DNA of 37,317 nt from Eubacteriales bacterium (GCA_030527765.1 JAUNAE010000002.1:1-37317), one strand, 5' to 3'. Positions 21,416-30,445 are shown, numbered from the stretch's first letter. Numbers and translations: made by a program. Notes: a model not told the origin generated them from the letters alone.

Positions 21416-24400
21416 ATGGAAAATAAAAATGCTCAGTCAGTGTCTGCATTACGACACCATGACACGAAACACTTCTTCACCCGTTTTCTAATAACGTTTT
21501 TTATCTTGTTCTCATTACTCGGTGTAACGAGTACATTTGTTCTTGCAGATGATGATGTCATCATTGTCGAGGAAACTGTTGATACTGTCGAAGAAGAAAT
21601 TACTTCTCCGGAAGTGATCATCGAAGATACGCATACGGAACCGGAAAACTCCGATGCTGTACCGGGAGTTGAAGGATCCGGCACTGTTGCTGATCTGCTC
21701 CCGCAGCCTACTGTCGAGGAATACGAACAGCCTAGCGTCAGCTCAGATCCTGTTCCGGGTGTAACCGGTTCAAATGAATCTGATACAGCGGTTCCCGGTG
21801 TGTCCGGTTCAAACGACGAGGACACTGCTGTTCCTGGCGTTACAGGAAACAACGATCCTGTTCCGGGCGTTGTAGGTTCTAATGATTCAGGTGATCCTTC
21901 CATTGAAGATGACAGCACGATCGTTTCGGATGAAACAGATCCCATCGTAATAGAGGATCCTTCAGATGATCCTCTACCATCCCCGGGAGGGACAGCCGAC
22001 GAGACGATTGATGACAGTAATCCCACCGATAATGAAAATCCAGACATCGCAACGGACCCGTCAAGCGATGCTGACGATACAAAAAAGCCCGATCCAAATG
22101 AACCAGTCCCTGGTGTAGTCGGAGAAGGTAATGTCGGCGATTTAATTCATGATGGAAATCCGTCTGAGAATCCTGGAACGGAACAGGATAAAGACAAAGG
22201 AAACGAAGATCCTTCAATTGACCAAGATGATGAAAAGAAAGATGAGGATAACTCATCGGGAGGTACAAAAGACAACAACGATGGGACTAATCCAGGGGAA
22301 CCTGTAACAGACGATTCTACTGATCCTGATAAAGAAGATGATCCAGGTACAATCGAAACCCCTGTAGATCCCGGCGATCATGGAAACACGAACGACCCTG
22401 AAAATCCAGATTCGGGAGAAACTCCAATAAACCAGGAAAATCAAGATGGACAAACTCCATCCGGCTCAAGTGGCGAAAATGGAGATCCCGCGTCAAAAGA
22501 TCCTGATGACCCGGAAACACCAACACCAGGTGCAGATCAGACAGATCCATCTAATGAGAATGACACAGGAACCGGTCAAAACGACCCGCCGCAGCATGAA
22601 GGTGCGGACGACCCGGATGCAGATCAGACAGATCCGGACAGTTCTCCCGATATTCCATCGGACAATCCTTCAAATGAAGAGCCCGTCGTTCCGGAAGAAC
22701 CGGATACACCTTCCGTTTCAGAACCTGACGAACCGAATGTCCCGGAAGAACCGGAAACACCCGAGGAACCCGTCATTACCGAACCGGAAGAGCCGGAGAA
22801 ACCGTCTAATGAGGCACCGTTAATCACCGAAATCATTCCTGAAGTTGTCATCCCTGGTGTAAGTGGATCAAACCCAGTTTCCTATTATTCTTATACAGCA
22901 GGTAATCCTTTTGTTCCGACAGGTGTAACCACATACCTGAGTGCATTCCACACATGGTACGCTAATCTTTCACCAATAGAGAAGCTACTGGTTGGCATGA
23001 AACAGATCGGAAAGAAATATGCCGTTGCAAAAGAAGACATCTCTGTCACAAATACAAGAAGTACAGACGGCATCGAAGTAGGATCACTTCCTGCAAACGC
23101 ACTTTGCTTTATCATTTCTGAAGTAGACGAGAATTGGGTATTTATCGAATCAGGAGAAGTAAGAGGATTTGTTCGTAAAGATCTGCTGCTGACTGGCTAT
23201 GCAGCAGAAAAGATCGTCGGGGAAGCCGGCGAAGCCAACATGCCACTCGCAATTACAACATTAAATCCCTCCGCAAACAGCGCTTTCCGTTATGTATTAC
23301 TGACCACATCCGTGGTGCCGAAACAGCCGACTACAAACACGGTCTTCACAACCGAAACCGCCTTAGGTGGACTTTTTGATTCCAACGGTGTTGTTGCCAC
23401 AAGTGCTGCAACAGTTACGTCGGAATCAGAAAACACATCGATTCAGGTTTCCGATTTAACAGATACAGGAAAACGTGCCGCAGCAGGTGATACAGAAGCA
23501 CAGCAAGAAATCATTGGCGCTCTTGCACAGGCTACAGAATCGGAATGGGAGAATTACGGATTATCAAGGTCCTTCTTAATTGCGCAGGCAATCGAGGACA
23601 GCGAATGGCTTTCCTGCTCTGCAGATGAGCAGGTTGAAAATGGACTTGTACCAGAAGACAATAATGTCCTTGCAATGAACGCAGATCTGAAAAATGATCA
23701 GTGGGATAGTCCCTGGGACGGAGCCGAATCAGAACGCACCATCGTTACACAGTCTGCTGATGGAACGGTCAACTATCAGACAGAATCCATGAGAACCTAT
23801 GCAGATTTGTCAGCAGCAATGGATGACTACGCTGCTTATAAAACGAGCATGCATCCGGAACTCGTTGGAGAAACAAACGTAGATCAAGTAATTCATACCG
23901 CCATGCGCGGATATGCAAATGACACATCCTACCAGTCGTCAATAAAATCGCTCATCGAAACGTACGATCTGACTCAGTACGACGTACAAAAAACAGAAAC
24001 AAACGATGCATCATTTACTAATCTGCTCTCTAATACCACTACAATTGTAGGCAGAACAGACGCCACAAACTATACACAGGAGCAGCTGGAGCTTATCTGG
24101 GCCATCGTTGCTCAGGAGGACGATAATTCCTATGAAGGTGCTCTTGCCGTCGTTACATCGGCTATGAACCGAGCAGACATTGTATATGGTGGCCATGGCA
24201 CCAGTGTCTTACTGCAGTTAACTGCTCCGGGACAGTATTGTTATTCTTCATCTGTCTCAGATCCTATTTATTATCAGAGACGACTGAACGGCAATGTTCC
24301 GGATTACGTCAAACAGGCCGTGGCAGACTGCATCAATAAGGGTATTCGTAATCATACATACCTGAATTTTAGAAGCCACAACACAACCGGCGGCTATGTA

Positions 24401-24427
24401 AAAATTGGAGCCAATTACTATTTCTAA
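21416..24427 (+). CDS. Secreted cell-wall hydrolase with glucosaminidase and SleB-like domains
   Basis: 1003 residues. A cytoplasmic N-terminus of about 22 residues precedes a signal/anchor helix (22-44). Residues 45-480 are a low-complexity stalk rich in Asp, Pro, Asn, Gly and Glu, with seven copies of a PGVxGS-type motif (VPGVTGSN, VPGVSGSN, IPGVSGSN and others). An SH3-like domain follows (about 530-595, VFIESGEVRGFVRKD). A FlgJ/LytG-type glucosaminidase domain (about 700-850) shows FLIAQAIEDSEW and a C-terminal Y-rich pattern. A SleB-type hydrolase domain (886-1003) has a probable catalytic Glu near 901 (IVAQEDD) and TAPGQYCY. Two peptidoglycan-cutting domains in one stalked protein suggest local wall opening, for conjugation or pilus assembly. 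The start follows AAAGGGAG within a structured leader. Confidence 0.85.
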   Translation: MENKNAQSVSALRHHDTKHFFTRFLITFFILFSLLGVTSTFVLADDDVIIVEETVDTVEEEITSPEVIIEDTHTEPENSDAVPGVEGSGTVADLLPQPTVEEYEQPSVSSDPVPGVTGSNESDTAVPGVSGSNDEDTAVPGVTGNNDPVPGVVGSNDSGDPSIEDDSTIVSDETDPIVIEDPSDDPLPSPGGTADETIDDSNPTDNENPDIATDPSSDADDTKKPDPNEPVPGVVGEGNVGDLIHDGNPSENPGTEQDKDKGNEDPSIDQDDEKKDEDNSSGGTKDNNDGTNPGEPVTDDSTDPDKEDDPGTIETPVDPGDHGNTNDPENPDSGETPINQENQDGQTPSGSSGENGDPASKDPDDPETPTPGADQTDPSNENDTGTGQNDPPQHEGADDPDADQTDPDSSPDIPSDNPSNEEPVVPEEPDTPSVSEPDEPNVPEEPETPEEPVITEPEEPEKPSNEAPLITEIIPEVVIPGVSGSNPVSYYSYTAGNPFVPTGVTTYLSAFHTWYANLSPIEKLLVGMKQIGKKYAVAKEDISVTNTRSTDGIEVGSLPANALCFIISEVDENWVFIESGEVRGFVRKDLLLTGYAAEKIVGEAGEANMPLAITTLNPSANSAFRYVLLTTSVVPKQPTTNTVFTTETALGGLFDSNGVVATSAATVTSESENTSIQVSDLTDTGKRAAAGDTEAQQEIIGALAQATESEWENYGLSRSFLIAQAIEDSEWLSCSADEQVENGLVPEDNNVLAMNADLKNDQWDSPWDGAESERTIVTQSADGTVNYQTESMRTYADLSAAMDDYAAYKTSMHPELVGETNVDQVIHTAMRGYANDTSYQSSIKSLIETYDLTQYDVQKTETNDASFTNLLSNTTTIVGRTDATNYTQEQLELIWAIVAQEDDNSYEGALAVVTSAMNRADIVYGGHGTSVLLQLTAPGQYCYSSSVSDPIYYQRRLNGNVPDYVKQAVADCINKGIRNHTYLNFRSHNTTGGYVKIGANYYF

Positions 24428-24458
24428 GTGCATCGTGAACTTTATATGTTTAATCCAC

Positions 24459-24497
24459 AAAAAAGCCACATCGGGATCATGTCTCGGTGTGGCTTTT
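24459..24497 (+). terminator. Terminator of the wall hydrolase gene
   Basis: Stem GCCACA ... TGTGGC (24465-24492), flanked by A-rich sequence on the left and CTTTTTCTTTTC on the right. It lies about 32 bases after the hydrolase stop codon. Confidence 0.75.
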
Positions 24498-24556
24498 TCT
24501 TTTCTCTAATATTTATAAACACTTTTCTATTTGGTGCATTAGAGGTAAAATTATCT

Positions 24557-24718
24557 GAATAGCGGGGAGGTGATTATGTAGAGTAGAAAATGATGGTCGA
24601 AAATCTTTTGAAACGTTGGTTAAGAGTATTGTAATTTTGTAGGGCAGAAAATGTTAATGATTTAATAAAGAAAAACTCGATGGGTTAAGAGTATTGTAAT
24701 TTTGTAGGGTAGAAAATG
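24557..24718. repeat. 36-bp direct repeats (two near-identical, one degenerate), CRISPR-like spacing
   Basis: Copies at 24618-24653 and 24683-24718 agree at 35 of 36 positions; they begin GGTTAAGAGTATTGTAATTT and end AGAAAATG, with a 29-base spacer between them. A third degenerate copy ends at 24592 and keeps the last part (TTATGTAGAGTAGAAAATG). Repeat and spacer lengths, and the GAGTATTGTAATTT core, recall type II-A CRISPR repeats, but no cas gene is present. The ends of the first and third copies run into the ATGGTC(G)AAAA box of the sub-type C promoters, so the repeats could be promoter-related instead. The rest of this convergent gap holds only terminators. Confidence 0.5.
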
Positions 24719-24725
24719 GTCAAAA

Positions 24726-24757
24726 CAAAAAGACGTCTCAAACGAGGCGTCTTTTTT
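24726..24757 (-). terminator. Second terminator downstream of the pilus operon
   Basis: Stem AGACG-CTC ... GAG-CGTCT (24731-24752) with A-runs on the left and T-runs on the right, so it could stop transcription from both sides. Confidence 0.65.
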
Positions 24758-24764
24758 GTATCTA

Positions 24765-24797
24765 CAAAAAAGCTGCCGCATATTCATGCAGCAGCTC
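24765..24797 (-). terminator. First terminator downstream of the pilus operon
   Basis: Stem AGCTGC (24771-24776) and GCAGCT (24791-24796) with inner GCAT/ATGC pairing; on the minus strand the stem is followed by TTTTTTG. It lies about 23 bases after the stop of the last pilus gene. Confidence 0.75.
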
Positions 24798-24819
24798 TCA
24801 AGAGGTTTACGCAATTTTT

Positions 24820-26505
24820 TTATTTTGCAAAATACTTTTTTCGATTGAAGAAGATATACGCTCCAATCAGAACGACGATACCAAGCCATCCATACTGCCA
24901 ATAACCGCGGCTACCTGTAAGCGGCATCGTGAATTCCGCATGATCGGTGACGGTATACTGTAAGTGATAGATCGTATAGGATTTTGAAGCCTCGCTATAG
25001 CTTGCGTTTTTCGGGTCATAACCGCCTGCCTTAAACTCCTGTTCGGAAAGAACAAGTGGCATTGTGATCTTAATCGGCTCTGCAAGAAGAGTCAAATTCT
25101 GGCCCTTGCTGTCCTTTGTGGTCTTAATCTCCTCCAGGTAGTAGGTTCCTGTCGGAAGATTTCGGAACTCAATGACGCCATCGGCTTCTTCTGTCTTTTC
25201 TACGCCCTTCTCCCATACGGAATATGTACGGTGAGATGTTGTCATCTTGACCGTCTTATGCTCATCCAGAAGAGTCTTTGCAAGAACAAGATCATCCGTG
25301 TACTCAACAGCTGTATCATTTGTATCAGTGCGGCCTTCTGCATAAAGTACAAAGGTAACACCGTTAACAGCCTTTCCGTAAGAATCCTGCTTCCTAATTA
25401 ACAGGCTGCCTGCATTTTTCAGAGTTACAGTCTCCAGAGACATCGACTTCTCGTTGTCATCCTTGATCCCGTCACGCTGGTCCGCACCATCAAAGGTTGT
25501 CGCATCGTGAGCAGCAATCATGGTTTCTGTTCCGTCATCATCGATCTGATACAGATATGTCCAGAATGTCAGCTGCACATCACCCTGTGTGGCTTCTTCA
25601 AAGCCGTTGAATGTAACGGGCACATAGATCTGTCCACTCGGCTTGTCTGCCACAAATGTCCTTGATCCGTTTGTCGTCTTTCCGTCATTGAAGATCTTTT
25701 CCGGATCATAAAGGTCGATTCCGGTCGTCTCAACAAACTGCTTTGTCTCCTGGTTGTAGATCTTCGCTTCGAAACGATAGGTCTTTCCTGTATCCAGATT
25801 CTCATAAAGCATATTGTCGATTACAGTAGTATTCTCGCCGGCATCAACCGTGTGACGATCCGTACGATCCGTGCTTGTACGTGTATTATAACCAAGAGCT
25901 TCTGTACGATATTTCGGATAGCGAACGGTCTGATCCTGATCCTCGATGTCTGTATGAGATACAACTACAACATCACCTTTTGATAATGATTCAAAAACGA
26001 CTGCCGTCTTTCCTTCCAAAGTGGGTGCGTCGGCACTGTCTTTTACATGAAAACGCATGACAATGTTTCCATTTACAGTACAGTTATCTGCATCTACTGA
26101 GAACGGTATTTCCTTTCCGGAAGCATCCTTTTCAAGGCTTGCACCATCTCCGCTCACTGTCACGATTCCATCCTTAGATACCGTAATTGTAGCAGTCTTT
26201 GTTCCTTCTTTTGCATCAAATGCAGTTTTTCCAGAAGCATCACTCTGATCCATCAGAGATCCGGTCAGTGTGAAGACTGAATCCTTTTCTGTATCATAAG
26301 GAATTGACAGAGAGACAGTATCATCGATCACCGCATCGCCTGCATCTGAGAACCCGCCTGTGACAGTCGAGTGTCCGGCACCCGTGTTATCTGCTGCATG
26401 AATCTGAAAGGCAAACAACAGGAGCATAACAGCCATGATCACCGCCATGTGTGCGATCTTTGAGATTCCTGCAGTGTGCCTCTCCTTATTTGATCTAACG
26501 GGCAT
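24820..26505 (-). CDS. VaFE-repeat/Cna-B-type surface protein with sortase signal
   Basis: 561 residues. Signal peptide ends near residue 38 (FAFQIHA). An N-terminal beta domain (40-190) is followed by a VaFE-like repeat (TVIDNMLYENLDTGKTYRFEAKI onward, about 230-345) and a Cna-B/SpaA-like prealbumin fold (about 370-490) with the E-box pattern TGTYYLEEIKTT. The C-terminus has the sorting motif MPLTGS (from residue 527), a membrane helix and a basic tail. Such proteins form isopeptide bonds and serve as tip or base subunits of sortase-built pili or as stalked adhesins. It is the last gene of the pilus operon, right after the sortase. The start follows GGAAAGGAGCGCAGG. Confidence 0.85.
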   Translation of the reverse strand: MPVRSNKERHTAGISKIAHMAVIMAVMLLLFAFQIHAADNTGAGHSTVTGGFSDAGDAVIDDTVSLSIPYDTEKDSVFTLTGSLMDQSDASGKTAFDAKEGTKTATITVSKDGIVTVSGDGASLEKDASGKEIPFSVDADNCTVNGNIVMRFHVKDSADAPTLEGKTAVVFESLSKGDVVVVSHTDIEDQDQTVRYPKYRTEALGYNTRTSTDRTDRHTVDAGENTTVIDNMLYENLDTGKTYRFEAKIYNQETKQFVETTGIDLYDPEKIFNDGKTTNGSRTFVADKPSGQIYVPVTFNGFEEATQGDVQLTFWTYLYQIDDDGTETMIAAHDATTFDGADQRDGIKDDNEKSMSLETVTLKNAGSLLIRKQDSYGKAVNGVTFVLYAEGRTDTNDTAVEYTDDLVLAKTLLDEHKTVKMTTSHRTYSVWEKGVEKTEEADGVIEFRNLPTGTYYLEEIKTTKDSKGQNLTLLAEPIKITMPLVLSEQEFKAGGYDPKNASYSEASKSYTIYHLQYTVTDHAEFTMPLTGSRGYWQYGWLGIVVLIGAYIFFNRKKYFAK

Positions 26506-26523
26506 CCTGCGCTCCTTTCCTTC

Positions 26524-27408
26524 TTATGAATAAGTTATTTCTTTTTTGTTCTTTTTATTTCTTCCTTTGCCTGGTCGTTTTCCGATCAATACAATGAGAA
26601 GAAAAACCCCTGCACCAATCAAAATAGACTTCAGATATTCTTTCTGCCATTTTGATTCCATGATGTCCGATAGGTCTTGAGTTACGACTTCATCCTCTTC
26701 ATGGTATTCCGTACGTTCTCCTCTTACGAGAAGTCTTTCCGTATTGATTCCATATGGCGTACACGTGACAAGCGTCACGTAATCATGATTTGGATCCGCC
26801 GCCAGCTTTGAAACATCTGTCGGATTGACGACAAAAATATCGCAAACGCGATACGCATATTTATTTCCGAGGACCTCAATAATGAAAACGTCCTCTTCTT
26901 CTAACTGAATAAGGTCTGTGAAGAGCTTCGCATTGGAAAGACCGGTATGCCCGGTTAATACAGAATGCGTGCCCATTCCGCCGATTGGAAAGGATGTCCC
27001 TTCCATATGGCCAACGCCTTTTTCCAACGTGTCATCTGCCGTTCCATGATAGATCGGCAGACGCACATTGATTGCCGGAATTCGGATGATCCCAAGCATT
27101 CCGGAGCCATTTAGATCAAGGGCATTCCAGTACTCTTCATCACGCTCCTTTTTTCCCGGTTCATCTGTTTCTTCCGTATTGTTTAATACTCCCAAGATAA
27201 CGGAGCCGGTTTCCTTCAACTTCTGATTGTAGTGTTCTGCCGCTTCAAGCATTGCTGCTGCATTTACCTGCTCGTCTTCTGCCTCTGACTGATATGTTGC
27301 AATCTCACCATCAACCTGGATAGCAAGAAAGAAGTTAGAGTAAAACGGATAGGTAATGATCAGTATGCCTGGAATGATAATAAAAAGAAAAATCAAAAGC
27401 TTCTTCAA
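26524..27408 (-). CDS. Class C (pilus-polymerising) sortase
   Basis: 294 residues. N-terminal membrane helix (about 4-30), a sortase core and a second C-terminal membrane helix (about 260-276), the layout of class C sortases. Catalytic residues are H154 in LTGHTGL, C216 in TLVTCTPYG and R225 in NTERLLVRG. The usual DP-aromatic lid motif is not obvious before the core; the equivalent segment reads EYWNALDLNG. These enzymes join pilin subunits by linking the LPxTG threonine of one to the pilin-motif lysine of the next. It lies between the major pilin and the VaFE protein. The start is TTG at 27408, supported by AAAGGGGAGCCGGT. Confidence 0.95.
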   Translation of the reverse strand: MKKLLIFLFIIIPGILIITYPFYSNFFLAIQVDGEIATYQSEAEDEQVNAAAMLEAAEHYNQKLKETGSVILGVLNNTEETDEPGKKERDEEYWNALDLNGSGMLGIIRIPAINVRLPIYHGTADDTLEKGVGHMEGTSFPIGGMGTHSVLTGHTGLSNAKLFTDLIQLEEEDVFIIEVLGNKYAYRVCDIFVVNPTDVSKLAADPNHDYVTLVTCTPYGINTERLLVRGERTEYHEEDEVVTQDLSDIMESKWQKEYLKSILIGAGVFLLIVLIGKRPGKGRNKKNKKEITYS

Positions 27409-27428
27409 ACCGGCTCCCCTTTAACTGA

Positions 27429-29279
27429 TTAGATTGCCTTCTTACGGGAAATCAGGACATAGCCGAGACCAAGAACGGCTGCGCCAAGAATGACAACGAA
27501 TAATGTGCCTTCACCACCGGTTACCGGAAGGTTCGGGATCCATGTCTTTGTATTCTTGATTTCCATCGGGACATAAGCGTTTGTAGATTCGCCAGACTTT
27601 GTCATAGTGACATCGTTAGAATCAACAGTTGCACTTGCGTTCTTTGTTGTAGCGATAGTTGCATCTGTGCTTGCCGGAGAATCTGCCTTGTTCTTATCGT
27701 TATGACCAGCTGTTGCTGCTGTAGCAGTAGCCTCAGAAGCTGTAATAACGATCTTGACCGGCTCCTTCAGCAGAGCATAGCCTGTTGCGGACTTAACCTC
27801 TGTCAGAGTGTAAGTTCCAGCAGCAAGACCTTCGATCTTCAGCTTGCCGTTTTCATCCGGGCTGAATACAAACTTGTCGTCATGCTTCTCATTTACACGA
27901 TAAACGCCTGCAGTTGCCTGAACATCAGCATTGACTGCCTGCTTCATTGTCTCGTCATACAGTGTGAACTCAACTGTCGGAAGAAGCTCTGCACTATTAG
28001 ACGGTGTGTCAGAAAGAAGCTTTGTAAGGTCAAGAGCATAAGCATATACACGAGCGTTATCATCGATTGTCTGTGTATATTCTGTATTTGTTCTGCCCCA
28101 CTCCAGCTCTGCGTTGTTGTCGTTACCAGCATCGCCGAGAACGGCCTTATCATTCAGAACTGCCTTGTAGCTGTAAACCAGATACTTGTGGCTGTTTGCC
28201 GGAGCATTAACCTTTGCAAGACCAGATGCTGTCAGCGCAATTACGACACTCTTGTTATCTGCTGCCGGAGTGATGGAATAATCATCAGCTGCCAGTGTAA
28301 GAGTTGTAGACGGTGTTGTGCCTGCCTCTGCATCTGCTAAAGAGTCAAATGCCTTCAGAGTTGTAGACTCTTTGTTTGTCAGATCGACATAATCGATTCC
28401 GCCTGTCAGAGTATCTGTTACCTGCCATGTTGTCAGATAAGTAGACTTATCTGTGATGTTCGGCAGCATTGTGATGACACGATAGTCATAAGTTGTGCCG
28501 ATAGATGTTGTAGCAGAATCAGCAAAATCTGTGCTGTGATCAGACTTGACGTCCTTGTCAATTGTCGGAACATCATGCTGGTTCTTCGGATATACATGAA
28601 TATCGTAGATCCAGTCATTGCCAGTCTGCTCTGTCATCGGAAGAGCAACGAAGAACGGGTTTGTTGTAGAGTTAATGTTCTGCGGAACCTTTGTTTCGAC
28701 AACGAGATACAGACCAAGTGCAAGACCTGTTGCTGTACCGGATCCATCACTGCCTGTCATGATCGTTCCCTTTGTAGCTGCAGAGCCGACATAATCAAAC
28801 AGAGTGTTCTTTGTATCAATCTCTTTTTCCTTCAGAGAAGAAGCAAGAGAGGACATGATGTCATCAGAATTGTAGAATGTACCTGTGTGACCTGTTACAG
28901 CCATGCCGTCATCACTGGTAAGACCAAGTGCTGTAGCAAGTGTATCCGGAAGATCATATACGATCTGGATATAGTCCACGCCATCCTTCGGTTCTGTAAC
29001 GGTTGTCACGTCACCAACCTTTACATAGGTGAACTCAACGCCTTCAACAGCATGTTCTGCCATTGCTTCTTCAATGGACTTATCCTGCTCACCTGTAGCA
29101 GAGTTCAGCTCAGATGTAGCGGAATCATCATACTTGTGGATCGTCAGGGATCCAACTTTTGTTGTGTCGATAATATCGTTATCGCCGATATTCGATGCTG
29201 CCATTGCCGGTAATGCCATCATAGATGTGGTCATCATCGTTGCCAGCATAAATGCACCGATTTTTTTAAATCTGTTCAT
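27429..29279 (-). CDS. Major pilin (fimbrial isopeptide-forming, LPxTG)
   Basis: 616 residues. Signal peptide ends near residue 28 (MALPAMAA). The pilin motif is WIYDIHVYPK (223-232), giving K232 as the probable cross-linking lysine. A D2-type isopeptide domain covers about 240-420, and a Cna-B/SpaA domain near 430-515 has the E-box TLTEVKSATGY. The sorting signal LPVTGG starts at 584, followed by a membrane helix and RKKAI. All parts needed for sortase C polymerisation are present, with the sortase gene 20 bases downstream. The start follows AAAGGAGTCTTGGT. A 28-residue upstream ORF with its own ribosome binding site (29266-29352) overlaps this start by 14 bases. Confidence 0.95.
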   Translation of the reverse strand: MNRFKKIGAFMLATMMTTSMMALPAMAASNIGDNDIIDTTKVGSLTIHKYDDSATSELNSATGEQDKSIEEAMAEHAVEGVEFTYVKVGDVTTVTEPKDGVDYIQIVYDLPDTLATALGLTSDDGMAVTGHTGTFYNSDDIMSSLASSLKEKEIDTKNTLFDYVGSAATKGTIMTGSDGSGTATGLALGLYLVVETKVPQNINSTTNPFFVALPMTEQTGNDWIYDIHVYPKNQHDVPTIDKDVKSDHSTDFADSATTSIGTTYDYRVITMLPNITDKSTYLTTWQVTDTLTGGIDYVDLTNKESTTLKAFDSLADAEAGTTPSTTLTLAADDYSITPAADNKSVVIALTASGLAKVNAPANSHKYLVYSYKAVLNDKAVLGDAGNDNNAELEWGRTNTEYTQTIDDNARVYAYALDLTKLLSDTPSNSAELLPTVEFTLYDETMKQAVNADVQATAGVYRVNEKHDDKFVFSPDENGKLKIEGLAAGTYTLTEVKSATGYALLKEPVKIVITASEATATAATAGHNDKNKADSPASTDATIATTKNASATVDSNDVTMTKSGESTNAYVPMEIKNTKTWIPNLPVTGGEGTLFVVILGAAVLGLGYVLISRKKAI

Positions 29280-29352
29280 ACCAAGACTCCTTTCTGGAAC
29301 AATGAATTGTTACTAGTGTCTGCTTGTGCGGCGGATATCTACACTTCCACAT
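29266..29352 (-). CDS. Possible 28-residue upstream ORF overlapping the major pilin start
   Basis: An ATG at 29352 lies 5 nt after GGGAGG and opens an ORF (MWKCRYPPHKQ onward) that ends in TAA 14 bases inside the pilin gene, in another frame. The arrangement fits translational coupling or attenuation. Whether it is translated is unknown. Confidence 0.35.
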   Translation of the reverse strand: MWKCRYPPHKQTLVTIHCSRKESWYEQI

Positions 29353-29392
29353 AACAGCCTCCCTTTCATATTTCGATCTCTAAATTGGGCTT

Positions 29393-30445
29393 TTAGAGAT
29401 TCTTTCTCTTTCTGGTAATTCCAACTAAAAGCAGGAGTGCAGCGATCATCATACCTGCATACAGAAGCGGCTGCATCGTATCACCAGTCTTAATGTTCTT
29501 CATAGAAGCGGGGGTCTCCGGTGTCGGTGTTACGGTCGGAACAGTGTCACGATGATTCGTGAATACGACCTTCTGTACCTCATTCTTTACAATGACACCA
29601 ACTTCACCTTCCGACGTTGTCTTATAACCGTTTGTATTTGCTTCCACCTCAGTAACTGTAAACTTCTCGCCAACCGGAACTCCGGAAATTGTAAAGACTT
29701 CTCCGTTACGAAGCGTAAATTCGGATCCATTCTGGTATGTTGCCGTACTGCCATCTGCCTTTGTACAGGAATATACAGCTGCTGCATCGTCTCTCACATC
29801 AGAGGAAAATTCCACTTTGAATTTGAAAGAACGGTCTGTCTCTCCATTTGTACCGGTTACTTTCTTTGTAACATTCATACTGCCAAGTGGATTTGGTTTC
29901 GGTTCAGCGGAAACTTCAAAATTCCAAACACCGTCTTTCACAATTGGCGCCGTTAAGATAAAGGACACACTTGCTGCATATCCGGATACAGGCTTTGTTT
30001 CTTTCACCAGATAAATTCCAGGCTCTGCTTCTGCAACAGAAAGCAAACCGTTTGCATCAGTTGTACCGGTATAAACAGCACCTTCCGGACCAGTCTTCCG
30101 ATAATATGCAATAACAAGGTCTTCGTATGTTGCTGCCTCATCTGTATCCTTCACAAGACGAACTGAATCCGTCGCATTTCCGGAAAAAGTTATTTCCGGG
30201 ATAATGGACTGATACAGAGTTTCAATCTCTGCACCTGCAGCAATCTCAGCTTCCGATGTCTGCTTAAATTCTCCAATCTGATAAAACGTAAACTCAGCTC
30301 CAGCTACAGGCCCGTCTGAATCCTGATAGGAAATCGACATTTTAGCTTTTCTGCCACCGAATGTAACGCCGGTTGTATCTGCAGCCGAAACGGAGAGAGG
30401 CAGGCACAGGAGACAGGACATTAAACCAATCAAAAATTTTCTCAT
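29393..30445 (-). CDS. Minor pilin / surface protein with NIKTGDT sorting signal
   Basis: 350 residues from the ATG at 30445, chosen because AAAGGAGAAGCTT lies just upstream; the frame extends 11 codons further without one. Signal peptide ends near residue 22. A Cna-B-like N-terminal domain has the E-box YLVKETKPVSGY and is followed by WNFEVSAEPKP, a pilin-motif-like segment. A second beta domain (MNVTKKVTGTNGETD onward) matches the repeat found in many Bacillota surface proteins. After a Pro/Thr linker the C-terminus is NIKTGDT (from 317), a hydrophobic helix and RKRKNL. The sorting motif deviates from LPxTG. Probably an accessory pilin; it lies between the adhesin and the major pilin. Confidence 0.85.
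   Translation of the reverse strand: MRKFLIGLMSCLLCLPLSVSAADTTGVTFGGRKAKMSISYQDSDGPVAGAEFTFYQIGEFKQTSEAEIAAGAEIETLYQSIIPEITFSGNATDSVRLVKDTDEAATYEDLVIAYYRKTGPEGAVYTGTTDANGLLSVAEAEPGIYLVKETKPVSGYAASVSFILTAPIVKDGVWNFEVSAEPKPNPLGSMNVTKKVTGTNGETDRSFKFKVEFSSDVRDDAAAVYSCTKADGSTATYQNGSEFTLRNGEVFTISGVPVGEKFTVTEVEANTNGYKTTSEGEVGVIVKNEVQKVVFTNHRDTVPTVTPTPETPASMKNIKTGDTMQPLLYAGMMIAALLLLVGITRKRKNL

Noticed and set aside
21433..22047. Minus-strand Ser/Thr/Gly-rich ORF opposite the wall hydrolase stalk
   Set aside because: Shadow of the repetitive stalk; the plus-strand frame has signal peptide, domains and ribosome binding site.
24557..24718. A true, functional CRISPR array
   Set aside because: Only two good repeats, one spacer and no cas genes in the window; reported as a repeat with CRISPR-like spacing only.
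28536..29213. Cys-rich plus-strand ORF opposite the major pilin (also 27702-28340 and 30461-30883)
   Set aside because: Antisense shadows of Ala/Thr/Gly-rich pilin genes; abundant Cys and Ile without a domain pattern, and no ribosome binding site.
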